From positions 62,001 through 126,000 of the forward strand of contig JAUCBJ010002601.1 in NCBI GenBank assembly GCA_032718475.1: 64,000 nucleotides of DNA. The letters are read 5' to 3'. The translations under genes and the position numbers were made by a program. Under the pieces are notes generated by a model. It ran no database searches and was not told where the DNA came from. It saw only the letters and a list, made by a program, of their open reading frames with translations. Within the stretch, counting starts at the first letter, position 1. Every line of letters begins with the position of its first letter. Below, in pieces: positions 20,601 to 33,338 of the stretch. This stretch comes from Nemertoderma westbladi (Eukaryota; Xenacoelomorpha; Nemertodermatida; Nemertodermatidae).

Positions 20601-23600
20601 TTCGGTTCTATAAAGGGCGTCGACTTCGGTTCTATAGAGGGCGTCAACAACAACCTTTGGTTCTATAGAGGGTGTCGACTTCGGTTCTATAGAGGGCGTC
20701 AACAACAACCTTCGGTTCTATAGAGGGCGTCAACAACAACCTTCGGTTCTATAGAGGGCTTCGACTTCGGTTCTATAGAGGGCGTCGACTTCGGTTCTAT
20801 AGAGGGCGTCAACAACAACCTTCGGTTCTATAGAGGGCGTCAACTTCGGTTCTATAGAGGGCTTCGACTTCGGTTCTATAGAGGGCGTAAACAACAACCT
20901 TCGGTTCTATAGAGGGTGTCAACTTTGGTTCTATAGAGGGCGTCGACTTCGGTTCTATAGAGGGCATCGACTTCGGTTCTATAGAGGGCGTCGACAACAA
21001 CCTTCGGTTCTATAGAGGGTGTCAACTTCAGTTCTATAGAGGGCGTCGACTTCGGTTCTATAGAGAGTGTTAACAACAACCTTCGGTTCTATAGAGGGCT
21101 TCGACTTCGGTTCTATAGAGGGCGTTGACTTCGGTTCTATAGAGGGCGTCAACAACAACCTTCGGTTCTATAGAGGGCTTCGACTTCGGTTCTATAGAGG
21201 GCGTCAACAACAACCTTCGGTTCTATAGAGGGCTTCGACTTCGGTTCTATAGAGGGCGTCGACTTCGGTTCTATAGAGGGCGTCGACTTCGGTTCTATAA
21301 AGGTCGTCGACTTCGGTTCTATAGAGGGCGTCAACAACAACCTTCGGTTCTATAGAGGGCGTCAACAACAACCTTTGGTTCTATAGAGGGCGTCAACTTC
21401 GGTTCTATAAAGGGCGTCGACTTCGGTTCTATAGAGGGCTTCGACAACAACCTTCGGTTCTATAGAGGGCTTCGACTTCGGTTCTATAGAGGGCTTCGAT
21501 TTCGGTTCTATAGAGGGCGTTGACTTCGGTTCTATAGAGGGCGTCGACTTCGGTTCTATAGAGGGCGTCGACTTCGGTTCTATAGAGGGCGTCAACAACA
21601 ACCTTTGGTTCTATAGAGGGCGTCAACAACAACCTTTGGTTCTATAGAGGGCGTCAACTTCGGTTCTATAGAGGGCATTGACTTCGGTTCTATAGAGGGC
21701 GTCAACAACAACCTTTGGTTCTATAGAGGGCGTCAACAACAACCTTTGGTTCTATAGAGGGCGTCAACTTCGGTTCTATAAAGGGCGTCGACTTCGGTTC
21801 TATAGGGCGTAAACAACAACCTTCGGTTCTATAGAGGGCTTCGACAACAACCTTCGGTTCTATAGAGGGCTTCGACTTCGGTTCTATAGAGGGCGTCGAC
21901 TTCGGTTCTATAAAGGGCGTCGACTTCGGTTCTATAGAGGGCGTCGACTTCGGTTCTATAGAGGGCGTCAACTTCGGTTCTATAGAGGGCGTCAACAACA
22001 ACCTTTGGTTCTATAGAGGGCTTCGATTTCGGTTCTATAGAGGGCGTTGACTTCGGTTCTATAGAGGGCGTCGACTTCGGTTCTATAGAGGGCGTCGACT
22101 TCGGTTCTATAGAGGGCGTCGACTTCGGTTCTATAGAGGGCGTCAACAACAACCTTTGGTTCTATAGAGGGCGTCAACTTCGGTTCTATAAAGGGCGTCG
22201 ACTTCGGTTCTATAGAGGGCGTAAACAACAACCTTTGGTTCTATAGAGGGCTTCGACAACAACCTTCGGTTCTATAAAGGGCGTCGACTTCGGTTCTATA
22301 GAGGGCGTCGACTTCGGTTCTATAAAGGGCGTCGACTTCGGTTCTATAGAGGGCGTAAACAACAACCTTTGGTTCTATAGAGGGCTTCGACAACAACCTT
22401 CGGTTCTATAGAGGGCGTCAACTTCGGTTCTATAAAGGGCGTCGACTTCGGTTCTATAGAGGGCGTAAACAACAACCTTTGGTTCTATAGAGGGCTTCGA
22501 CAACAACCTTCGGTTCTATAGAGGGCGTCGACTTCGGTTCTATAGAGGGCGTTGACTTCGGTTCTATAAAGGGCGTCGACTTCGGTTCTATAGAGGGCGT
22601 CAACAACAACCTTCGGTTCTATAGAGGGCGTCAACAACAACCTTCGGTTCTATAGAGGGCTTCGACTTCGGTTCTATAGAGGGCGTCGACTTCGGTTCTA
22701 TAGAGGGCGTCAACAACAACCTTCGGTTCTATAGAGGGCGTCAACTTCGGTTCTATAGAGGGCTTCGACTTCGGTTCTATAGAGGGCGTAAACAACAACC
22801 TTCGGTTCTATAGAGGGCGTCAACAACAACCTTCGGTTCTATAGAGGGCTTCGACTTCGGTTCTATAGAGGGCGTCGACTTCGGTTCTATAGAGGGCGTC
22901 AACAACAACCTTCGGTTCTATAGAGGGCGTCGACTTCGGTTCTATAGAGGGCGTCAACAACAACCTTCGGTTCTATAGAGGGCGTCAACTTCGGTTCTAT
23001 AGAGGGCTTCGACTTCGGTTCTATAGAGGGCGTAAACAACAACCTTCGGTTCTATAGAGGGCGTCGACTTCGGTTCTATAGAGGGCGTCGACTTCGGTTC
23101 TATAGAGGGCGTCGACAACAACCTTCGGTTCTATAGAGGGCGTCAACTTCGGTTCTATAGAGGGCGTCGACTTCGTTTCTATAGAGGGCGTCGACTTCGG
23201 TTCTATAAAGGGCGTCGACTTCGGTTCTATAGAGGGCGTAAACAACAACCTTTGGTTCTATAGAGGGCTTCGACAACAACCTTCGGTTCTATAGAGGGCG
23301 TCAACTTCGGTTCTATAAAGGGCGTCGACTTCGGTTCTATAGAGGGCGTAAACAACAACCTTTGGTTCTATAGAGGGCTTCGACAACAACCTTCGGTTCT
23401 ATAGAGGGCGTCGACTTCAGTTCTATAGAGGGCGTCGACTTCGGTTCTATAAAGGGCGTCGACTTCGGTTCTATAGAGGGCGTCAACAACAACCTTCGGT
23501 TCTATAGAGGGCGTCAACAACAACCTTCGGTTCTATAGAGGGCTTCGACTTCGGTTCTATAGAGGGCGTCGACTTCGGTTCTATAGAGGGCGTCAACAAC

Positions 23601-26600
23601 AACCTTCGGTTCTATAGAGGGTGTCAACTTCGGTTCTATAGAGGGCTTCGACTTCGGTTCTATAAAGGGCGTCGACTTCGGTTCTATAGAGGGCGTAAAC
23701 AACAACCTTCGGTTCTATAGAGGGCGTCAACAACAACCTTCGGTTCTATAGAGGGCGTCAACAACAACCTTCGGTTCTATAGAGGGCGTCAACTTCGGTT
23801 CTATAGATTGCTTCGACTTCGGTTCTATAAAGGGCGTCGACTTCGGTTCTATAGAGGGCGTAAACAACAACCTTCGGTTCTATAGAGGGCGTCAACAACA
23901 ACCTTCGGTTCTATAGAGAGCGTCGACTTCGGTTCTATAGAGGGCGTCGACTTCGGTTCTATAAAGGGCGTCGACTTCGGTTCTATAGAGGGCGTAAACA
24001 ACAACCTTCGGTTCTATAGAGGGCGTCAACAACAACCTTCGGTTCTATAGAGGGCTTCGACTTCGGTTCTATAGAGGGCGTCGACTTCGGTTCTATAGAG
24101 GGCGTCAACAACAACCTTCGGTTCTATAGAGGGCGTCAACTTCGGTTCTATAGAGGGCTTCGACTTCGGTTCTATAGAGGGCGTAAACAACAACCTTCGG
24201 TTCTATAGAGGGCGTCAACAACAACCTTCGGTTCTATAGAGGGCTTCGACTTCGGTTCTATAGAGGGCGTCGACTTCGGTTCTATAGAGGGCGTCAACAA
24301 CAACCTTCGGTTCTATAGAGGGCGTCGACTTCGGTTCTATAGAGGGCGTCAACAACAACCTTCGGTTCTATAGAGGGCGTCAACTTCGGTTCTATAGAGG
24401 GCGTCAACTTCGGTTCTATAGAGGGCGTCGACAACAACCTTCGGTTCTATAGAGGGCGTCGACTTCGGTTCTATAGAGGGCGTCGACTTCGGTTCTATAG
24501 AGGGCGTCGACAACAACCTTCGGTTCTATAGAGGGCGTCGACTTCGGTTCTATAGAGGGCGTCGACAACAACCTTCGGTTCTATAGAGGGCGTCGACTTC
24601 GGTTCTATAGAGGGCGTCGACTTCGGTTCTATAGAGGGCGTCGACAACAACCTTTGGTTCTATAGAGGGCGTCAACTTCGGTTCTATAGAGGGCTTCGAC
24701 TTCGGTTCTATAGAGGGCGTCGACTTCGGTTCTATAGAGAGTGTCAACAACAACCTTCGGTTCTATAGAGGGCTTCGACTTCGGTTCTATAGAGGGCGTT
24801 GACTTCGGTTCTATAGAGGGCGTCAACAACAACCTTCGGTTCTATAGAGGGCTTCGACTTCGGTTCTATAGATGGCGTCAACAACAACCTTCGGTTCTAT
24901 AGAGGGCTTCGACTTCGGTTCTATAGAGGGCGTTGACTTCGGTTCTATAGAGGGCGTCAACAACAACCTTCGGTTCTATAGAGGGCTTCGACTTCGGTTC
25001 TATAGATGGCGTCAACAACAACCTTCGGTTCTATAGAGAGTGTCAACAACAACCTTCGGTTCTATAGAGAGTGTCAACAACAACCTTCGGTTCTATAGAG
25101 GGCTTCGACTTCGGTTCTATAGAGGGCGTTGACTTCGGTTCTATAGAGGGCGTCAACAACAACCTTCGGTTCTATAGAGGGCTTCGACTTCGGTTCTATA
25201 GATGGCGTCAACAACAACCTTCGGTTCTATAGAGAGTGTCAACAACAACCTTCGGTTCTATAGAGGGCTTCGACTTCGGTTCTATAGAGGGCGTTGACTT
25301 CGGTTCTATAGAGGGCGTCAACAACAACCTTCGGTTCTATAGAGGGCTTCGACTTCGGTTCTATAGAGGGCGTCGACTTCGGTTCTATAGAGGGCGTCAA
25401 CAACAACCTTCGGTTCTATAGAGGGCGTCAACTTCGGTTCTATAGAGGGCTTCGACTTCGGTTCTATAGAGGGCATAAACAACAACCTTCGGTTCTATAG
25501 AGGGCGTCAACAACAACCTTCGGTTCTATAGAGGGCTTCGACTTCGGTTCTATAGAGGGCGTCGACTTCGGTTCTATAGAGGGCGTCAACAACAACCTTC
25601 GGTTCTATAGAGGGCGTCGACTTCGGTTCTATAGAGGGCGTCATCAACAACCTTCGGTTCTATAGAGGGCGTCAACTTCGGTTCTATAGAGGGCGTCGAC
25701 AACAACCTTCGGTTCTATAGAGGGCGTCGACTTCGGTTCTATAGAGGGCGTCGACTTCGGTTCTATAGAGGGCGTCGACAACAACCTTCGGTTCTATAGA
25801 GGGCGTCGACTTCGGTTCTATAGAGGGCGTCGACAACAACCTTCGGTTCTATAGAGGGCGTCGACTTCGGTTCTATAGAGGGCGTCGACTTCGGTTCTAT
25901 AGAGGGCGTCGACAACAACCTTCGGTTCTATAGAGGGCGTCAACTTCGGTTCTATAGAGGGCTTCGACTTCGGTTCTATAGAGGGCGTCGACTTCGGTTC
26001 TATAGAGAGTGTCAACAACAACCTTCGGTTCTATAGAGGGCTTCGACTTCGGTTCTATAGAGGGCGTTGACTTCGGTTCTATAGAGGGCTTCGACTTCGG
26101 TTCTATAGAGGGCGTCGACTTCGGTTCTATAGAGAGTGTCAACAACAACCTTCGGTTCTATAGAGGGCTTCGACTTCGGTTCTATAGAGGGCTTCGACTT
26201 CGGTTCTATAGAGGGCGTCAACTTCGGTTCTATAGAGGGCTTCGACTTCGGTTCTATAGAGGGCGTAAACAACAACCTTCGGTTCTATAGAGGGCGTCAA
26301 CAACAACCTTCGGTTCTATAGAGGGCTTCGACTTCGATTCTATAGATGGCGTCAACAACAACCTTCGGTTCTATAGAGGGCTTCGACTTCGGTTCTATAG
26401 AGGGCGTCAACAACAACCTTCGGTTCTATAGAGGGCGTCAACAACAACCTTCGGTTCTATAGAGGGCGTCAACAACAACCTTCGGTTCTATAGAGGGCGT
26501 CAACAACAACCTTCGGTTCTATAGAGGGCGTCGACAACAACCTTCGGTTCTATAGAGGGCGTCGACTTCGGTTCTATAGAGGGCGTCGACTTCGGTTCTA

Positions 26601-29600
26601 TAGAGGGCGTCAACAACAACCTTCGGTTCTATAGAGGGCTTCGACTTCGGTTCTATAGAGGGCGTCAACAACAACCTTCGGTTCTATAGAGGGCGTCAAC
26701 AACAACCTTCGGTTCTATAGAGGGCGTCAACAACAACCTTCGGTTCTATAGAGGGCGTCAACAACAACCTTCGGTTCTATAGAGGGCGTCGACAACAACC
26801 TTCGGTTCTATAGAGGGCGTCGACTTCGGTTCTATAGAGGGCGTCGACTTCGGTTCTATAGAGGGCGTCAACAACAACCTTCGGTTCTATAGAGGGCTTC
26901 GACTTCGGTTCTATAGAGGGCGTCGACTTCGGTTCTATAGAGGGCGTCAACAACAACCTTCGGTTCTATAGATGGCGTTGACTTCGGTTCTATAAAGGGC
27001 GTCGACTTCGGTTCTATAGAGGGCGTAAACAACAACCTTCGGTTCTATAGAGGGCGTCAACAACAACCTTCGGTTCTATAGAGGGCTTCGACTTCGGTTC
27101 TATAGAGGGCATCGACTTCGGTTCTATAGAGGGCGTCGACTTCTCGGTTCTATAGAGGGCGTTGACTTCGGTTCTATAGAGGGCGTCAACAACAACCTTC
27201 GGTTCTATAGAGGGCGTTGACTTCGGTTCTATAGAGGGCTTCGACTTCGGTTCTATAGAGGGCGTAAACAACAACCTTCGGTTCTATAGAGGGCGTCAAC
27301 AACAACCTTCGGTTCTATAGAGGGCGTCAACAACAACCTTCGGTTCTATAGAGGGCGTCAACAACAACCTTCGGTTCTATAGAGGGCGTCAACAACAACC
27401 TTCGGTTCTATAGAGGGCGTCAACAACAACCTTCGGTTCTATAGATGGCGTTGACTTCGGTTCTATAAAGGGCGTCGACTTCGGTTCTATAGAGGGCGTA
27501 AACAACAACCTTCGGTTCTATAGAGGGCGTCAACAACAACCTTCGGTTCTATAGAGGGCTTCGACTTCGGTTCTATAGAGGGCGTCAACTTCGGTTCTAT
27601 AGAGGGCTTCGACTTCGGTTCTATAGAGGGCGTCGACTTCGGTTCTATAGAGGGCGTAAACAACAACCTTCGGTTCTATAGAGGGCTTCGACTTCGGTTC
27701 TATAGAGGGCGTCGACTTCGGTTCTATAGAGGGCGTCAACAACAACCTTCGGTTCTATAGAGGGCGTCGACTTCGGTTCTATAGAGTGCGTCAACAACAA
27801 TCTTCGGTTCTATAGAGGGCGTCAACAACAACCTTCGGTTCTATAGAGGGCTTCGACTTCGGTTCTATAGAGGGCGTAAACAACAATCTTCGGTTCTATA
27901 GAGGGCGTCAACAACAACCTTCGGTTCTATAGAGGGCGTTGACTTCGGTTCTATAGAGGGCGTCGACTTCGGTTCTATAGAGGGCGTCGACTTCGGTTCT
28001 ATAGAGGGCGTCAACAACAACCTTCGGTTCTATAGAGGGCGTCGACTTCGGTTCTATAGAGGGCGTCAACAACAACCTTCGGTTCTATAGAGGGCGTCAA
28101 CTTCGGTTCTATAGAGGGCGTCAACTTCGGTTCTATAGAGGGCGTCGACAACAACCTTCGGTTCTATAGAGGGCGTCGACTTCGGTTCTATAGAGGGCGT
28201 CGACTTCGGTTCTATAGAGGGCGTCGACAACAACCTTCGGTTCTATAGAGGGCGTCAACTTCGGTTCTATAGAGGGCTTCGACTTCGGTTCTATAGAGGG
28301 CGTCGACTTCGGTTCTATAGAGAGTGTCAACAACAACCTTCGGTTCTATAGAGGGCTTCGACTTCGGTTCTATAGAGGGCGTTGACTTCGGTTCTATAGA
28401 GGGCGTCAACAACAACCTTCGGTTCTATAGAGGGCTTCGACTTCGGTTCTATAGATGGCGTCAACAACAACCTTCGGTTCTATAGAGGGCTTCGACTTCG
28501 GTTCTATAGAGGGCGTCGACTTCGGTTCTATAGAGGGCGTCAACAACAACCTTCGGTTCTATAGAGGGCGTCGACTTCGGTTCTATAGAGGGCGTCAACA
28601 ACAACCTTCGGTTCTATAGAGGGCGTCAACTTCGGTTCTATAGAGGGCGTCAACTTCGGTTCTATAGAGGGCGTCGACAACAACCTTCGGTTCTATAGAG
28701 GGCGTCGACTTCGGTTCTATAGAGGGCGTCGACTTCGGTTCTATAGAGGGCGTCGACAACAACCTTCGGTTCTATAGAGGGCGTCAACTTCGGTTCTATA
28801 GAGGGCTTCGACTTCGGTTCTATAGAGGGCGTCGACTTCGGTTCTATAGAGAGTGTCAACAACAACCTTCGGTTCTATAGAGGGCTTCGACTTCGGTTCT
28901 ATAGAGGGCGTTGACTTCGGTTCTATAGAGGGCGTCAACAACAACCTTCGGTTCTATAGAGGGCTTCGACTTCGGTTCTATAGATGGCGTCAACAACAAC
29001 CTTCGGTTCTATAGAGGGCTTCGACTTCGGTTCTATAGAGGGCGTCAACAACAACCTTCGGTTCTATAGAGGGCGTCAACAACAACCTTCGGTTCTATAG
29101 AGGGCGTCAACAACAACCTTCGGTTCTATAGAGGGCGTCAACAACAACCTTCGGTTCTATAGAGGGCGTCAACTTCGGTTCTATAGAGGGCTTCGACTTC
29201 GGTTCTATAAAGGGCGTCGACTTCGGTTCTATAGAGGGCGTAAACAACAACCTTCGGTTCTATAGAGGGCGTCGACAACAACCTTCGGTTCTATAGAGGG
29301 CGTCGACTTCGGTTCTATAGAGGGCGTCGACTTCGGTTCTATAGAGGGCGTCAACAACAACCTTCGGTTCTATAGAGGGCTTCGACTTCGGTTCTATAGA
29401 GGGCGTCAACAACAACCTTCGGTTCTATAGAGGGCGTCAACAACAACCTTCGGTTCTATAGAGGGCGTCAACAACAACCTTCGGTTCTATAGAGGGCGTC
29501 AACAACAAGCTTCGGTTCTATAGAGGGCTTCGACTTCGGTTCTATAGAGGGCGTCAACAACAACCTTCGGTTCTATAGAGGGCGTCAACAACAACCTTCG

Positions 29601-31593
29601 GTTCTATAGAGGGCGTCAACAACAACCTTCGGTTCTATAGAGGGCGTCAACAACAACCTTCGGTTCTATAGAGGGCGTCGACAACAACCTTCGGTTCTAT
29701 AGAGGGCGTCGACTTCGGTTCTATAGAGGGCGTCGACTTCGGTTCTATAGAGGGCGTCAACAACAACCTTCGGTTCTATAGAGGGCTTCGACTTCGGTTC
29801 TATAGAGGGCGTCAACAACAACCTTCGGTTCTATAGAGGGCGTCAACAACAACCTTCGGTTCTATAGAGGGCGTCAACAACAACCTTCGGTTCTATAGAG
29901 GGCGTCAACAACAACCTTCGGTTCTATAGAGGGCGTCGACAACAACCTTCGGTTCTATAGAGGGCGTCGACTTCGGTTCTATAGAGGGCGTCGACTTCGG
30001 TTCTATAGAGGGCGTCAACAACAACCTTCGGATCTATAGAGGGCTTCGACTTCGGTTCTATAGAGGGCGTCGACTTCGGTTCTATAGAGGGCGTCAACAA
30101 CAACCTTCGGTTCTATAGATGGCGTTGACTTCGGTTCTATAAAGGGCGTCGACTTCGGTTCTATAGAGGGCGTAAACAACAACCTTCGGTTCTATAGAGG
30201 GCGTCAACAACAACCTTCGGTTCTATAGAGGGCTTCGACTTCGGTTCTATAGAGGGCGTCGACTTCGGTTCTATAGAGGGCGTCGACTTCGGTTCTATAG
30301 AGGGCGTTGACTTCGGTTCTATAGAGGGCGTCAACAACAACCTTCCGTTCTATAGAGGGCGTTGACTTCGGTTCTATAGAGGGCTTCGACTTCGGTTCTA
30401 TAGAGGGCGTAAACAACAACCTTCGGTTCTATAGAGGGCGTCAACAACAACCTTCGGTTCTATAGAGGGCGTCAACAACAACCTTCGGTTCTATAGAGGG
30501 CGTCAACAACAACCTTCGGTTCTATAGAGGGCGTAAACAACAACCTTCGGTTCTATAGAGGGCGTCAACAACAACCTTCGGTTCTATAGATGGCGTTGAC
30601 TTCGGTTCTATAAAGGGCGTCGACTTCGGTTCTATAGAGGGCGTAAACAACAACCTTCGGTTCTATAGAGGGCGTCAACAACAACCTTCGGTTCTATAGA
30701 GGGCTTCGACTTCGGTTCTATAGAGGGCGTCAACTTCGGTTCTATAGAGGGCTTCGACTTCGGTTCTATAGAGGGCGTCGACTTCGGTTCTATAGAGGGC
30801 TTCGACTTCGGTTCTATAGAGGGCGTCAACAACAACCTTCGGTTCTATAGAGGGCGTCAACAACAACCTTCGGTTCTATAGAGGGCGTCAACAACAACCT
30901 TCGGTTCTATAGAGGGCGTCAACAACAACCTTCGGTTCTATAGAGGGCGTCAACAACAACCTTCGGTTCTATAGAGGGCGTCAACTTCGGTTCTATAGAG
31001 GGCTTCGACTTCGGTTCTATAAAGGGCGTCGACTTCGGTTCTATAGAGGGCGTAAACAACAACCTTCGGTTCTATAGAGGGCGTCGACAACAACCTTCGG
31101 TTCTATAGATGGCGTCGACTTCGGTTCTATAGAGGGCGTCGACTTCGGTTCTATAGAGGGCGTCAACAACAACCTTCGGTTCTATAGAGGGCTTCGACTT
31201 CGGTTCTATAGAGGGCGTCAACAACAACCTTCGGTTCTATAGAGGGCGTAAACAACAACCTTCGGTTCTATAGAGGGCGTCAACAACAACCTTTGGTTCT
31301 ATAGAGGGCTTCGACAACAACCTTCGGTTCTATAGAGGGCGTTGACTTCGGTTCTATAGAGGGCGTCGACTTCGGTTCTATAGAGGGCGTTGACTTCGGT
31401 TCTATAGAGGGCGTCAACAACAACCTTCGGTTCTATAGAGGGCGTTGACTTCGGTTCTATAGAGGGCTTCGACTTCGGTTCTATAGAGGGCGTAAACAAC
31501 AACCTTCGGTTCTATAGAGGGCTTCGACTTCGGTTCTATAGAGGGCGTCAACAACAACCTTCGGTTCTATAGAGGGCTTCGACAACAACCTTG
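17617..31593 (+). repeat. 14-kb satellite of 24- and 31-bp units
   Basis: The core TTCGGTTCTATAGAGGGCGT is followed either by CGAC (24-bp unit) or by CAACAACAACC (31-bp unit). There are roughly 500 units. Common variants are CTTCGAC, CTTTGG, TATAAAGGGC and GGCGTAAAC. Long blocks repeat exactly, for example 24550-24753, 25818-26021, 28133-28336 and 28662-28865, and also 19421-19660 and 21362-21601 (period 1941). This shows higher-order structure. The CTTTGG variant is frequent up to about 22.5 kb, almost absent after 24.7 kb, and returns at the right edge near 31288. Because 24 is a multiple of 3, both strands have long open frames with 8-residue periods. The 31-bp unit shifts the frame, and I treat none as a gene. 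Confidence 0.97.
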
Positions 31594-31663
31594 ATTAACT
31601 TATTGTATCGGACCCATTCTACAAAAATCTATACGATACAGGCTTCATCTTTCTCAGGCACTC

Positions 31664-31781
31664 TTTCGTTATTTACCAGTCAGTTTAATATTTATTTTAA
31701 ATATTAAGATTATGGTGGTTAAAAATCGAAAAATAGGCAATTGTCATAATTTTATATATTATTGGAGGGTAAATAACGAAA
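31664..31781. mobile_element. Short MITE with 14-bp perfect inverted ends
   Basis: The ends are TTTCGTTATTTACC (31664-31677) and GGTAAATAACGAAA (31768-31781), perfectly complementary, with an AT-rich middle. A shorter relative is at 32082-32152. The transposon superfamily is unknown. Confidence 0.6.
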
Positions 31782-32081
31782 TAAGACGTTTAAATAAATC
31801 AGCAATAATAATTATGAAAATCAAATATTATAATATTTTAATATTTATCACTCGCATTCTCTTAGTTTAGATGCAAAGTGTGTGATTGACTTCAAAACAA
31901 TATACCCACCGTGGGCCTGCTTTCTTGCTTTCTTACATTGTTATTTAAATTGGATTTAAATAACAATAATTTATAAATTTATTTGGGTGGATATATTACT
32001 GAAAAGACACATGAACATTTTTCGTTTTTATTACCTGCGACCAATTCAATTATTTTAAATATTATAGATTTGTAATTCTTT

Positions 32082-32152
32082 TTCGTTATATTTACCCGCC
32101 AATCAGAAATTTGTTTACACCAAAATTTATTGTTGGTGGGTAAATACCGAAT
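32082..32152. mobile_element. Second short MITE-like hairpin
   Basis: TTCGTTATATTTACCCGCCA near the left end and TGGTGGGTAAATACCGAA at the right are imperfect inverted repeats. They are related to the ends of the 31664-31781 element. Confidence 0.5.
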
Positions 32153-32349
32153 TAGTGCCCGTTAAGCTAGTGAGTTTTTTGCCGGGTAGTCGCTGTTGTG
32201 AGTTTCGTTCGAAGTTGTCAACTTTTCAAATATTTCCTCACATCTTTCAGCTGCTAAGCAAAGCTTTCTGATCTATTAAGTTCGATTCAGATCATGAAGA
32301 TGTCGAATGTAACTATAACTAACCAATATAGGCCAACGAATATAAATAA

Positions 32350-33165
32350 GAAATAAACAGTTCGGATTCCGGAAATCCTGCCAGATTATGTGCTGCGAGA
32401 ACTGTCTTGGTACCACAATCACAAGTTGTAACATGATAAGACCAGCATCAGACCACCTCATCCACCCAGGTGACCATCACACCACCTCATCCACCCAGGT
32501 GACCATCAGACCACCTCATCCACCCAGGTGACCATCAGACCACCTCATCCACCCAGGTGACCATCAGACCACCTCATCCACCCAGGTGACCATCAGACCA
32601 CCTCATCCACCCAGGTGACCATCAGACCACCTCATCCACCCAGGTGACCATCAGACCACCTCATCCACCCAGATGACCATTAGACCCCCATATCCGAATC
32701 GGATAATATTATTATTATACGTGATTTTTCCACTTGATTGTGGAACAAGGACGGCTATCGCAGCATAGAATCTGACAAATCATTGTGAGTGTCGAACGCC
32801 GAAAGTAAACGCAATCGATGAGAATACAGACAATAGTTACCGTTGTCGCGTCGCGTGTTCAATTCGATCAGACAGGACAACTCTGCACAGACAAAAACTT
32901 CATTAGTCTGTTTTCCCAGAGATTTATCATTATCTGGGAATCTCATCTTTATTCTTTATGGGCACCAGAAGTTCTACAAAGTTTCGTTGTTGTTCAGAGT
33001 TGTTAGCACATTGACTGAAACAGTAACGTAAAGAATCAGTTTTTCTTCTGGAAAATAATCACGCAGTCAGTAAGTAACTTGTTTCAAATAAACCTGCTTC
33101 CCTGATTCACTTTCACCTTTCTTTCACAAAGATTAAACGTAAGATTTATAATATTTAATTACATT
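32350..33165. repeat. Direct repeat B2, right border of the 24-bp satellite
   Basis: It shares ordered blocks with B1 (17085-17585), including the stretch around 32360-32425 (the TCTGGCAG block), CAAGGACGGCTATCGCAGCA at 32747-32766 and the CTTTCACAAA block near 33120. It is longer than B1, chiefly because of the internal 29-bp tandem array at 32446-32687. Confidence 0.7.
32446..32687 (+). repeat. 29-bp minisatellite, about 8 copies
   Basis: The unit is GACCATCAGACCACCTCATC plus CACCCAGGT, almost identical from copy to copy. It contains the GACCATCAGAC word that is present once in B1, so the array seems to have grown inside B2. There are no unique spacers, so it is not CRISPR-like. Confidence 0.95.
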
Positions 33166-33338
33166 TTTTACATTTTTTACTTTGAGTGTAAAGTATTACT
33201 TTCTGATCCGAATATGTAATAATATATATTATATTACTGAACTGAATCGTTATATTTTGGGTTTGTTTATTTGATTATAGAGATATATGATGAGCCAGGT
33301 ATTTATTAATTTTAGCCTATAAGTCCTTGCCTATAATA
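33166..33338. other. AT-rich junction between B2 and A2
   Basis: There is no gene or repeat here. The matching sequence before A1 would lie left of the window. Confidence 0.5.

Noticed and set aside
17617-31593. Dozens of 60-110-codon frames reading TPSIEPKS or DALYRTEV
   Set aside because: A 24-base unit without stops gives open frames on both strands automatically. The 31-base units break them at irregular places.
32446-32687. CRISPR-like regular 29-bp repeats
   Set aside because: Repeats are contiguous with no unique spacers, there are no cas genes, and the genome is eukaryotic.
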